From contig JAANYP010002044.1 in the NCBI GenBank assembly GCA_020465985.1, forward strand, positions 1 through 64,000: a stretch of DNA of 64,000 nt, read 5' to 3'. Both the position numbers and the translations under genes were made by a program. Shown here one piece after another: positions 51,179 to 61,910 of the stretch; the stretch's first letter is position 1; each line of letters starts with the position of its first letter. The notes beneath the pieces are model-generated. The model saw only the letters and a program-made list of their open reading frames with translations, was not told the origin of the DNA and searched no databases. Source of the stretch: Centrapalus pauciflorus (Eukaryota > Streptophyta > Magnoliopsida > Asterales > Asteraceae).

Positions 51179-51586
51179 ATGGACAACAGTGCTGCAAATT
51201 CCTCCTCTTACTATGACAATGGGTCAATGGCCAAACCCCCAAAGTTGAATCATCAGAACTTCTCTAGCTGGAAGTGCAGAATGATGCTCTATTTGGAGAA
51301 TCTGGATGTACAACTACCAGAGATAGTAATGGAAGGTCCCTATGTGCCAACCTCTGTTACTACCATAACTCCTGCTGTTGAAGGAGCTGCCCTTGAAATC
51401 AGAACCTTTTAGAAGGCCAAAGCTTAATGGTCTGATGAAGACAAAAGACTGGTTGCTCTGGATGCAAAAGCCAGGAATAACCTGGTTATCTCTCTGCCTG
51501 ATGATATGTTCAAACAGGTTGAGAAGATGAAGAATGCAAAGGGGATGTGGGATACTTTGTGTACCGTCTATGATGGACCCACAATC
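51179..51586 (+). pseudogene. F gag, N-terminal fragment
   Basis: Starts MDNSAANSSSYYDN at 51179 and reads like A gag until TAG at 51410 (GAG to TAG), then TAA near 51425 (CAA to TAA). Similarity continues to TVYDGPTI at 51586, where D2 inserts. Confidence 0.88.
51582..51586. repeat. Presumed left target duplication of D2 (CAATC)
   Basis: The five bases before the D2 LTR; the right copy is outside the window. Confidence 0.4.
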
Positions 51587-52235
51587 TGTTGGTACACCTT
51601 GTGTGACGATAGCAGTCTAAGTATAAGTTGGCATTTTGTGTAAGTCAACTTATGTGATATTGAATATTGACTAGTATTTGATATATGTGTTTATATGTGT
51701 TTGATATTGATTGACTGTATGTTTGAACTTGGTGTAACGTATTGCAAGAAGTTCAAACATAAAGTTCAAAGATAAATTAAAACGTAAGTTAGAACATAAG
51801 TTCAAATAGAAGTTTGACATGTGAAATTCGAATTTATCACATAAGGCAGATTCGAATTTGGTGTAAATTCGAATTTGCATATAAGGCAGTTTCGAATTTG
51901 TCAAGTGGACAAATTCGAATGGGCCTTGGGCCTGGTTTGAGTTTTTCCTAAGACAAACTCGAAATGGTCAGTATAATTAAGGATTAACTCGAATAATTGT
52001 CAGACTTTTGCAGAATTCCGGAGAGTAATTAAGCAAAGGCGATCTCGAGTTTATCAGGATTCAGAGAGTGTTTTCGGAGAGAATCATCGTGTAGGTACGT
52101 TCGTCGTCGTTCGTATAACGCTGTGGTAGTCTCCATGTTTCGTGAGTGTGATCTTACCGTCAAGCCGCTAACGAGGATTCCACACTCGTTGGTGTGTGTC
52201 GCGTCTAGATGGATCTATGAGTACAAGACGTTACA
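51587..52235 (+). repeat. D2 5' LTR, 649 bp
   Basis: TGTTGGTACACC at 51587 to GACGTTACA at 52235. TATAATTAA at 51972-51980. The repeated word here is AATTCGAATTT, not the AGATTCGAATCT of D1. Confidence 0.92.
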
Positions 52236-52237
52236 AG

Positions 52238-52250
52238 TGGTATCAGAGCC
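52238..52250 (+). other. D2 primer-binding site
   Basis: TGGTATCAGAGCC, two bases after the LTR end. Confidence 0.93.
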
Positions 52251-52859
52251 TAGGGGGTGTTCTTAGTGTTCTTCGTGTTCATAAGCATACGTCCTAGGTT
52301 TCTTGATGTTTTTGGACGGTTAATATCACGATTTTTGAGGTTTTTCGAGCTTAACAAATCAGATTTCGGGAAATACTTTGTTGTAGTTCAAGTTTTGACC
52401 AAAATCAGTATTTTTACTTGTAAAAATATTGATTTAATCTGAAAAACTTGAAAAACTCGAAGTATTAGACGTTTTTCGATTTGCGGCGCTCGAGTTTAGT
52501 AAGGGGTTATTGGGGTTTTCAAGAATTTCGAGTTTGACCATAATACGCTCCTTTCGAGTGTCCTTAAAGTTTGCTTCGAATTTGGCCAGTTCGAATTTGC
52601 TTAGGGTTTCGACTTTACACTAAAGTCGAAATAGGGAATTTCGAGTTTAGTGATCTTCAATTTTAGTTGGGGTTCGAGATTAGTGGACATTCGACTTTGT
52701 TATTAATTTCGAGTTTAGCTGGATTTAAAACTTAATTTGAATTTAATCCCAAATAGGTTTAAATTTAATTACATTCGAATTTACCCAAATTCGAAAGAAT
52801 TAATTTAAATTAATTTCGAATTAAATTAATTAAGTTTGAATTCAACTATATTTGAAACA
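52251..52859 (+). other. D2 leader with TTCGAGTTT/TTCGAATTT word array
   Basis: Noncoding, parallel to the D1 leader. From 52485 to 52800, TTCGARTTT-type words recur about every 20-25 bp. No acceptor-like CAG precedes the gag ATG at 52860, unlike D1. Confidence 0.75.
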
Positions 52860-54863
52860 ATGTCAAGTCTGCAGAGGTTTATGGAGATGGATCATGAGGT
52901 TGGCAAGGCGAATTCACCACCGAAGTTAATGAAAATTGAGGACTATTACTGGTGGAAGGATATGTTTGCCGACTTCACGAGGTTTAATGATATGCGCATG
53001 TGGCTTTGTATCGATGAAGGGTACATTCCACCTACAGCTGAGGTTGAAGGACGACAAAAGGTTGTGCCTTATTCAAAAATGTAGGATGACGATAATAAGG
53101 TGTATGAAGCTGTGAACCGTGCAATAGCTATAATTCGAATGGCGTTACCGCAGGAGATCTTACACACCTTCCGTAATCAGAAGACAGCAAAAGAGATGTG
53201 GGATGCGTTAGAGAAATGGTGTGAAGGTAACCCGAGGGTAAGAAAGAATCAAATGGAAATGCTCAAGCAGTAGTTCGCGATCTTCAAAGCCTTGAAGAAC
53301 GAAAAGCTGGATGAGACTATTACACGATTCAATCATTTGCTAACTGAGTTAGATAGCCACGACGTGGAGTATAGTGATACGGAAAAGATTAACAAGATTC
53401 TGGATGCTTTACCGGCCAAATGGGAGATGTATGTGGCCTTAATAAAGCATGATGAAGACAAATTCTATACTCTGACTCTAGATAAGGTTATCAGAACGCT
53501 GAGGGCATATCACTTTGAGTTGCTGAAGACGGAAACGGATTATGATCAAGTTCAACATCCGGCTATGTACTCTGGGAAATCAAAACCTTCAGTGGCAACT
53601 GAATTGAAGACCGCTACAACATTCTTCTCGGGAGAAACATCGTCACCGGCTGAAACAGAAGACTCAATGGGTAGAGCTTTCTTAGGGTTTTCTCGACCAG
53701 AAGAAAAGCAGTATCAGGCTACCCCGGCATCTACATCTCAAGGGTATTCAAAGATGCCTATGAGCGCAAAATCTGCGGAAGACCATCTGAATCTGTTGGC
53801 TTCCTTTGTGGCCGCTTACGGCAATTGCGTTCAGGGCAAAATCAACGATCCTGCACTTTGGGATGAGGATTACGATCAGGTAGATCCTGATGATTCGAAA
53901 AAGATGGATCTGCAATGGCAATTGGCCATGGTAACTCAGAGAGTTAAAAGGTTCATCAAAAGAACGGGAAGGAATCTGAACGTTAGTAACAATAAGATTG
54001 GATTTGATAAGTCCAAGGTTAAGTGTTACAATTGTCAGGGGTTAGGGCACTTCGCTAGGGAGTGTCAGAGACCGAAAGTAGAAAACTACCAGGGACAGTA
54101 TCAGAATCCACAGGGACAGTATCAGAATCAATCGCAAGGGCGATATCTACCAAGTAGTTCAACCAGTCAAGCGAATATAGTTGGTCTGTTATCCAATGTT
54201 AAATCAAACAGACAGCTAGATGGAACTTATGACTGGAGTACACATCCAGAATCGAATGCTAAAGCCTTTATGGCTGAAGTGAATGAGACTGGAAGTGATA
54301 GGGCAGAAGAAATCACAGGGGACCGCAGTCAGAATGAAAGCAGTCCGATGTCGGTAGAAAAGTCAGCTGATCAGACAATTCTGGAGTTTGCCTCACAGAT
54401 GGCCAACGTGGAATCGGATCATGCCAAGGTAACTCTAAACTTTTCTCTTTTCCATGATTTATGTGTTTTATGTGCTACGTCTAACGATAGGTTAAATTTA
54501 GTACTAGAATCACATCAAACCATATCTGCTCAAAATGAATCGTTAAAATCAGATAATGCTAGCCTAGTAGACATAAAGCAAGATCTAAGGGATAAGCTTA
54601 AGGCTGATGCACAGGATGTTGTAGTTCTAAAGGACAAACTGAGCGAACAGTGTGTTAGGTTAGAACTAATGTATGAATATGTTGAGGCATTAACCAAGGA
54701 GCTAAAATCCAAAGACGTAGAGCTAGCCGAGTCTAAGGTAAAGGTAGCTGAGGCCAATAGTAAACTTGAAAAGTTTAGGAACTCATCTCTTAACCAAGGG
54801 AAAATCTTAGATGCACACCGTCAGTCTAAGAAGCCTGTAGGTCTAGGATATCATGAGAGTCTG
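52860..54863 (+). pseudogene. D2 gag, truncated by E1
   Basis: MSSLQRFMEMDHEVGKAN at 52860, closely like D1 gag. TAG at 53082 and TAG at 53271 (CAG to TAG by comparison with D1). From 53292 it is fully open to the insertion: CCHC knuckle CYNCQGLGHFARECQ near 54025, then the coiled-coil stretch (VLKDKLSEQCVRLELMYEYVE). It ends at GLGYHES where the E1 LTR begins. Confidence 0.9.
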
Positions 54864-57098
54864 TGACACCCTTGCCACAATAACCACATTTACATAACAC
54901 CCAGGATTAATCGCCAACATACAAATAACATAATGATCTGATAGCTTAAATTTCAGTGCGGAAGCATAAAATACAAAATAAAATAATACAAATTTGTCAT
55001 ACACCCTACGGTGCTACATAGGTTACACGTCTAAGTCTACAAACTCAAAAGTAATACATCATCCCCAAATTTATTACAACTGTAATTCCATAAACCAAAT
55101 ACCAAGTGAAACAGTAGGAATCTTCAAATGCTTCAATAAACGTCCTAGCTAGATGGTCCCGCAGCGGATTTCCCTTTTCCTGTAAAAATACAACAACTGA
55201 AGGGGTAAGCTAAAGCTTAGTGAATACCATATGATTTTACACATTCTACAAATCATTATGATGCCACCCAGAGTAACCGCGGTAACACATACCGTATACT
55301 CCACACGTACTCAAAGTACGCAAACCCGAGCCGCAGCTCTTTCGAGCTGATCCTCGGCATAAGAAAACCAACCATCTGAGGCAGACATTACATCGGGGAT
55401 GACTAACTGTCTATCCTGACCACAGAGGTGTCAAACTCTTGGTCATATAGCACAGTAACATCAGAGTACAGATGCGACCACGCAGGTCCATCGAAAGGAT
55501 GCACAACAAATGAACGGACATGCAACAAGTATGAATGTGCATCAACATATACGCATGTTAGTAGAGTGCCAAACGAATATGAAACAACATGCCTCAGCAG
55601 GCAATGCAAACATAATGCAGATGTAGCAATGTTAAAATCAAAGGTACTCACAGTGGGTGCGTTATTAATCTTTAAGCAATATTATCTCTCCTCGGAATTT
55701 CAACCGGATCCAAAAAGTACCCCACTGTGGGTTAAACAACACCACAAGGGACCTGTTTCATTTCCATAAGGAAAACATATCATCATTATATGTTCCTTAA
55801 CAATTTGACATTAACTTGTATAAATGAAAGTGTTACAACATTCGGAATCGTCATCCGAAACTCATATTTAAATCTCATCATTTAGTGTGTTATCAATCTC
55901 ACATAACCCTTCATTATATGCCTTAATATGGTACTAAAGATATCCCAATTGCGTGTTTAATTGTCCATTAATTCGGGTCGTTAATAACTCATCCGAATTA
56001 CACATGTTCAGCATAGAAGTCGCCGAGTTCCCCATAGAACTCGTCGAGTTCATATCCGAATTCGGGATCCATAACTAAATTTCGGGCCCATCCGAATTGG
56101 GTTGACCCATCCGAGTTCGGGTCCATCCGAGTTCGGTTCTTAATTTGATTTCGGTCCAATATAATTTCGGGTCTCATCCGAATTCGGGTTCCAACTGAAT
56201 TCGGATCCAACACTTATGAATTTTTGAAGATTTATTCAAAATGTTCTTGAGAACTCGCCGAGTTCCCTCTGAACTCGCCGAGTTCACTTGCAGGTTTGCC
56301 TTCGAAACTTACGGATTTTCACTAAAAATTTCCAAAATCAATTTCTAGCAACATGCAATCGAGAGGAATGTTTTATTAACAATCACTCAAAGTGGTTCTA
56401 ATTCATTTTTCCCTAACATTAACATCCAATTTCGTCCAGATTGAACCAAAATATGAACTTTTCTTCAAGAACATAAAAACTTACAAAAGTTAAGATTTCT
56501 AACCTTTTAGGACGAATTATCCAACGATTCTTGTTTCTGGAGCTTCAGTGATGCTCAATTGATGATTCCCAATTAATATTACATACATGCATCAACGATT
56601 TCTCATATTAAAAATCCGAATTTTGAATCTTTATTCTTCCAAATAAAAACCTCCAAACTCAAAATTATATTCTTACCTTAATTTCCACTTGAATCTTGTT
56701 AATTTCCAGATATAAATCCACGAATTTATCTTCACTTAATCGATTTTCAGTAGAATTTTAGAGAGAGATTGACAGAGTTCTTGGGAGGTTGTAGGTGATT
56801 TTGAACAAAGATGAAAGACTAAAGGTCTTTTATTCCTTATTTTCGACTTTTGACACTTTTAGCCCCTCAACTTATCCGGTTCCAATAAATACTGATTTTG
56901 TCTTAGTTTTTTACCCTTACTAACAATTATTAATCATAATATTCCATAATAATAATTCAAAATTCTATAGCTTCATAATTACTCAAAATAGCAACCGACT
57001 TTCATAATCCAATTACATAATCATTTTCGTAACAACTTAATTATACAAAAATTCATCTAATTATCCAATTACAATAAATTAAATCCGAGGATGTTACA
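54864..57098 (-). repeat. E1 3' LTR, 2235 bp
   Basis: Minus-strand TGTAACATCCTCGG at 57098 to AAGGGTGTCA at 54864. Contains an array of TCCGAATTCGG and CTCGCCGAGTTC words (about 55980-56290). Frames such as 55428-55769 recur unchanged in the other LTR and are not genes that I can support. Confidence 0.93.
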
Positions 57099-57134
57099 GC
57101 ATGGGCTCCACCACGCTCAACTTCGTCCTCGAAG

Positions 57135-58844
57135 TTACTCGGATTCGAACAGTTGCGGATACTTCTTCGACATTTCAGACTTAGGCTCCCAGGTATGATT
57201 CGCTCCCTTATGATGCTTCCAACGTACCAGCACTATCTCTATTTCTTTACTTCTGAACTTGTTTACTTTAGTATCTAATACACACTCCGGCTCTTCAACA
57301 TACCGAAGCCTTTCATCAATCTGTAGCTCAGTGTGATCGGCCCAATCTTCGTTTTCGGTTGTGAACGACTTTCTAAGGTTCCCCACATGGAATACCGGGT
57401 GTATGCCCGACATTTCTTCAGGCAACTCTAAACGATATGATTGGTTTCCAACGTTTTCTACTATCTTAAATGGCCCAACAAATCTCGGAGCCAGCTTGCC
57501 TCTCTTCACGAAACGAGTAACACCCCTCATTGGTGATACTTTCAGATACACCCAATCATTTACCTCAAAGCTGATTGGTTTGTGCCTTCTATCGTAATAA
57601 CTTTTCTGGCGATCCTGGGCCGCCTTCATATTCTGTCGCACCAATTGTATTTTCTCGTTTGTTTCTTGAAGTAATGCCGGCCCAGCAATCGGCGTTTCCC
57701 CGGTTTCTCTCCAACACGTAGGAGTCCTACATCTCCTCCCGTATAGAGCCTCAAACGTCGCCTTCTTGATCGTTGCATGATAGTTGTTGTTGTATGAGAA
57801 CTCGATCAGTGGCAGATGATCGTCCCAATTACCACCGAGATCCAATATGCACGACCGCATCATATCTTCCAGCATTAGGATGGTCCGCTCACTCTGACCA
57901 TCAGTTTGCGGACGATAAGGTGTACTCATTGCTATTCTCGTACCCAACCCTTCTTGTAAAGCCGACCAAAAGTTGGAAGTAAATCGGCTGTCCCGGTCCG
58001 ATACAATGGACTTCGGTACTCCATGTCTAGAAACTATCTCAGCCACATAAATCTGTGCTAACTTTTCCAATGAATAGCTTTCCCGAATCGGTATAAAGTG
58101 TGCCGACTTAGTTAACCTATCGACTATCACCCAAACTGCATCGTGTTGACGCCTAGTCTTTGGCAACTTAGTAACAAAGTCCATCGTTATGTGTTCCCAC
58201 TTCCATTCAGTAATGGGAAGCAGTTGCAAACTACCGTATGGTTGATGATGTTCGGCTTTCACTAACCGACAAGTCTTGCATCGCTCCACGTATTGACCAA
58301 TATCCTTATTTAATCCGGGCCACCAGAAGTCTGCTTTTAGCTCGTTGTACATTTTCGTGCTCCCGGGATGTACAGAAAACTTTGATTGATGTGCTTCTTC
58401 GATAATCACTTTTTGCATCCCACCAAACTTCGGCACCCAGATCCTCCCATATATACCATTCAAACCCGATTCACTTGTTTCCATATGCTTAATTTGTGCT
58501 CTTATATCCTCAGCACCAACATTTTCATCCTTCAAGGCTTCCTCTTGAGCGGCCTTGACATCATCAATAATAGTGGAGGTCAGCATTGTAGACGTCATCA
58601 TGTAACAGTAATCCTTAGCATATGCTTTGCGACTCAAAGCATCGGCTACCACGTTAGCCTTTCCAGGATGGTAAAGGATTTCACAATCATAATCCTTTAT
58701 TAATTCCATCGAACGTCTCTGCCTCATATTAAGCTCTTTCTGGCTGAAGATGTACTTCAGGCTCTTATGATCCGTGTATAACTGACACTTAGTTCCATAG
58801 AGATAGTGTCTCCACAGTTTCAGTGTAAATGTGACAGCTGTCAA
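57135..58844 (-). CDS. E1 RNase H C-terminus, integrase and chromodomain, 569 codons open
   Basis: Residues about 1-75 finish RNase H (TLKLWRHYLYG, YTDHKSLKYIF, ADALSRK). Integrase: zinc-binding H...H (EEAHQSKFSVHPG) and CKTC at about 150-195; core D in ITMDFV, D in VSDRDSRF, E in DGQSERTI; the GPF/Y module FVGPFKIVENVGNQSYRLELP-like block near 460; chromodomain ILVRWKHHKGANHTWEP at about 540-560. It ends 36 bp before the LTR. Open throughout, but part of a larger pol frame stopped at 58920 upstream, so not translatable as it stands. Confidence 0.88.
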   Translation of the reverse strand: MTAVTFTLKLWRHYLYGTKCQLYTDHKSLKYIFSQKELNMRQRRSMELIKDYDCEILYHPGKANVVADALSRKAYAKDYCYMMTSTMLTSTIIDDVKAAQEEALKDENVGAEDIRAQIKHMETSESGLNGIYGRIWVPKFGGMQKVIIEEAHQSKFSVHPGSTKMYNELKADFWWPGLNKDIGQYVERCKTCRLVKAEHHQPYGSLQLLPITEWKWEHITMDFVTKLPKTRRQHDAVWVIVDRLTKSAHFIPIRESYSLEKLAQIYVAEIVSRHGVPKSIVSDRDSRFTSNFWSALQEGLGTRIAMSTPYRPQTDGQSERTILMLEDMMRSCILDLGGNWDDHLPLIEFSYNNNYHATIKKATFEALYGRRCRTPTCWRETGETPIAGPALLQETNEKIQLVRQNMKAAQDRQKSYYDRRHKPISFEVNDWVYLKVSPMRGVTRFVKRGKLAPRFVGPFKIVENVGNQSYRLELPEEMSGIHPVFHVGNLRKSFTTENEDWADHTELQIDERLRYVEEPECVLDTKVNKFRSKEIEIVLVRWKHHKGANHTWEPKSEMSKKYPQLFESE

Positions 58845-60386
58845 CTCAAGATCATGAGTTGAGTAGTTCTTTTCATGCTGCTTAAGTTGTCTCGAGGCAT
58901 ACGCAATTACTTTCCCACGCTACATCAATACCGCACCAAGCCCTAACCTCGAGGCATCCGTGTATACTACAAAGTCCTCATTACCCTCTGGTAGGGCAAG
59001 TATCGGCGCTTCACTTAGCGTCCTCTTCAAAACATCAAACGCCTCTTGCTGCACGGTTTCCCAAACAAAAGATGTATTCTTCTTTGTTAATGCAGTCAAA
59101 GGAACTGCAATCTTTGAAAAATCCTTGATAAACCTCCTATAATAGCCCGCCAGCCCAAGAAAACTTCTAACTTCCGTAGCTGAACGAGGCGGCTCCCAAT
59201 TCCTTACCGCTTCTACCTTAGCCGGATCTACAGAAATTCCGGCCCCCGAAATCACATGTCCCAAAAATTGAATCTGTTGCAGCCAAAACTCACATTTTGA
59301 AAACTTGGCATACAACTTCTCTTTTCTTAGCTGTTCTAGCAATTCCTTTAAATGATCAGCATGTTCGGCCTCAGACTTTGAATACACCAAAATATCGTCA
59401 ATGAACACAATCACCGACTTATCTAGCATCGGTCTACAAACTCGGTTCATTAAATCCATAAAAACAGCCGGGGCATTGGTTAACCCAAAAGGCATAACCA
59501 AGAACTCGTAATGCCCGTAACGTGTCCTAAAAGCTGTCTTAGGCACATCTTCCTCTCGAACTTTTAACTGATGATACCCCGACCTCAAGTCAATCTTAGA
59601 AAAGACACACGCCCCGTGTAACTGGTCAAACATGTCATCTATCATTGGCAATGGATACTTGTTCTTTATTGTCAACTTATTCAGCTCCCGGTAATCGATT
59701 CACATCCTCATCGAGCCATCTTTTTTTCTTAACAAATAACACCGGAGCTCCCCACGACGATGAACTTGGTCGAATGAAGCCCTTATCCAACAACTCCTGG
59801 AATTGTGTCATCATCTCTTTCATTTCAGTAGGAGCAAGGCGATAAGGGGAACGAGCTACCGATGCAGCTCCAGGGATCAAGTCAATGTGAAATTCCACTT
59901 GTCTCTCAGGCGGCACGCCAGACAAGTCTTCCGGAAACACATCCGGGAATTGTGATACAACAGGCACATCGGCCAACGTCTTTTCTCAGCCTTAGCATCA
60001 ATAGCATATGCTAAGTAGGCGTCACATTCCTTTGCAACAAGATTTCGAGCTTTTGCAATAGTCAACAAACACAAATCCCCACTTTTCCTATCCCCGTAAA
60101 TACAGATCTCACGCCCCTCCGGAGTAGTTATCTTTATCATCCGCTTCTTACATACTTTGTGGGCTTCATTCTCTATCAACCAATCCATCCCGATAATTAC
60201 ATCAAATTCACTAAACTCGATCGGAATCAAGTCCAAATTGAAGACTACATCTTCAATCACTAAGGTGCAGTTACGGTATACATGATCTACTTTGACTAGA
60301 GTATTACTAGCAGTTTCAATTTCTAGTACAGTAGATAGCTTAGACAAAGGCATGGCAAGTTGTTGTGCAAACATAGTAGATACAAA
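58845..60386 (-). pseudogene. E1 protease C-terminal part, RT and RNase H N-terminus, broken
   Basis: Protease tail (EFDVIIGMDWL near 60205) runs to about 59985, where loss of an A in an A-run shifts the frame. RT blocks: SPYRLAPTEM, then an extra A near 59720 and TGA for Cys at about 59700, then DLRSGYHQ, FGLTNAPAVFMDLMN, and the catalytic FIDDILVYS (about 59410) and FLGLAGYYRRFI. RNase H begins YTDASRLGLGAVLM and stops at TAG 58920 (CAG to TAG expected). Confidence 0.85.
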
Positions 60387-61688
60387 TTAGCGGTTGGCAC
60401 CCGAATTGAAAAGAACTCGTGCAGGCATGGAAGTAACAATAAACATACCAGTAACCACCTCGGGGTTTTCTCTAGCCTCCTCCGCAGTAATCTGAAATGC
60501 ACGAGCCGGTGCCCTTTGTGGCTGGTTCCGGCGGTTGACTGAACCACCACTAGATCCCCCAGATGATCGTGTTGTCGATGAAGCAGCAGCTGCTGGAGCA
60601 TTCTTTCGACAATTCCGACTATAGTGCCCCCATACTCCACACTTATGGCAAGCATCCGACTTCCGTGGGCATTCATTCCGAAAGTGGCCCAACTCTCCGC
60701 AGCAAAAACACGCACGCCCGTTTGTGCACTTGCCAAAGTGTTCCAGATGGCACTTATTACAATACTACGGCTCGATGTTGATAGAGTAAGCACGAGCACG
60801 ACCAGAAGAACCAGACTGTCGGCGATAAGACTGTTGCGGCGAGTACTACGATGATCGTGAAGAACCAGAGTAGTCTCCTTCGCGTTGACGTTTCGGTGGT
60901 GAAGGTTGAGTTGGGTTAGCTGAAGCAGCAGCAGACCCCATCACATATCCAGACATACTTAAAATCTGTGCCACATTTCTGGCGGCTTCTAGTAGACCAG
61001 CAAATGTGGGGTAGCGTACATTCCTCATCACCCTTCGGATTTCCAAATCAAGACCAGCCTCAAACCTGGTCACTTTCCTTTCCTCAGTATCCACTTGATA
61101 AGGCGCGAACAAACTTAGCCTCGTGAACTCTACCGCATACTGGGACACAGACTTGGTTCCCTGAATCAACGTCATGAACTTAGCTTCAAGTCTTCGGCGC
61201 TCATCGGCCGGGCAGTATTGCTGAGTGAAAATTTCAGTAAACTCAGCCCATGTCATTACGGAAACCTTCTCCATTGTTAAGGCATTCACCATCGAATTCC
61301 ACCACATAACTGCATCTTTGGTGAACATTACAGTAGCGAACCGGACCATATCCTTCTCAGCACAATCGCTGATTCGGAATGTCCGTTCTGTGGCTGTTAT
61401 CCATTCCAAAGCGGCAACAGCATCACCCAGTCCATTGAACTCGACCGCTCCATTTCCCTTAAAGTCCTTAAACCGACAACCTCTGGGCTTATTAGATGAC
61501 CCAGTGTTGTCATCTTGCTCGTCATTGTTTCCTCCCTCCTTTTCCTTATTCTTCCTTTTTTCTTCTCTTCGCTTAGCTTCGGCCTCATCTCGAGCCCGAA
61601 ACTAATCTTGAATCATCCGATTTTGCTCAGCCATCATGGCTAGCATCATTTCTCTCGTCTCTTCTGGTGTCATTCCTCCTCCAGACAT
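60387..61688 (-). pseudogene. E1 gag and protease start, broken
   Basis: ATG at 61688 (MSGGGMTPEE). TAG at 61604, 60848 and 60767 each replace an expected Gln; the frame is otherwise open and constant. The gag core includes ERTFRISDCAEKDMVRFA and AVMWWNSM. Knuckles: CNKCHLEHFGKC, CFCCGELGHFRNEC and CHKCGVWGHYSRNC. The protease catalytic motif reads FNSGANR where DSG is expected, followed at once by TAA (about 60387). The element therefore lacks the catalytic Asp. Confidence 0.85.
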
Positions 61689-61890
61689 GTTCTGAAATAT
61701 GAAACATATAACTTATTTAGTAACATGTCATTAATTTAAGGACACCACCCAATTGTCCTGTATGATAGTCAATTTCCTATGATTACTAGATCATAACCTA
61801 TCTTAGTTCAGATCATTACTTAAAATCACTACATGTCAACACTTAATGTTTGAGATCAAGACCTCACGGACACTTGAATCTCAAACTACT

Positions 61891-61902
61891 GCTCTGATAC
61901 CA
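61891..61902 (-). other. E1 primer-binding site
   Basis: Minus strand TGGTATCAGAGC, eight bases after the 5' LTR end (61911). Initiator tRNA-Met type. Confidence 0.9.
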
Positions 61903-61910
61903 TCTCGATG

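Larger units (their letters stand above)
49987..51586 (+). mobile_element. F: copia element inserted in C, interrupted by D2
   Basis: Full 5' LTR, PBS and the first 136 codons of gag before D2. Same family as H1, A, B and C. Confidence 0.85.
51587..54863 (+). mobile_element. D2: second copy of the D1 family, inserted in F, interrupted by E1
   Basis: Complete 5' LTR, PBS, leader and most of gag to residue about 668, then E1. Shows the LTR end and PBS that D1 has lost. Confidence 0.9.

Noticed and set aside
55428..55769. 113-codon frame repeated at 62475-62816
   Set aside because: Both are the same spot in the two LTRs of E1, antisense to the element; identity comes from LTR identity, not coding constraint.
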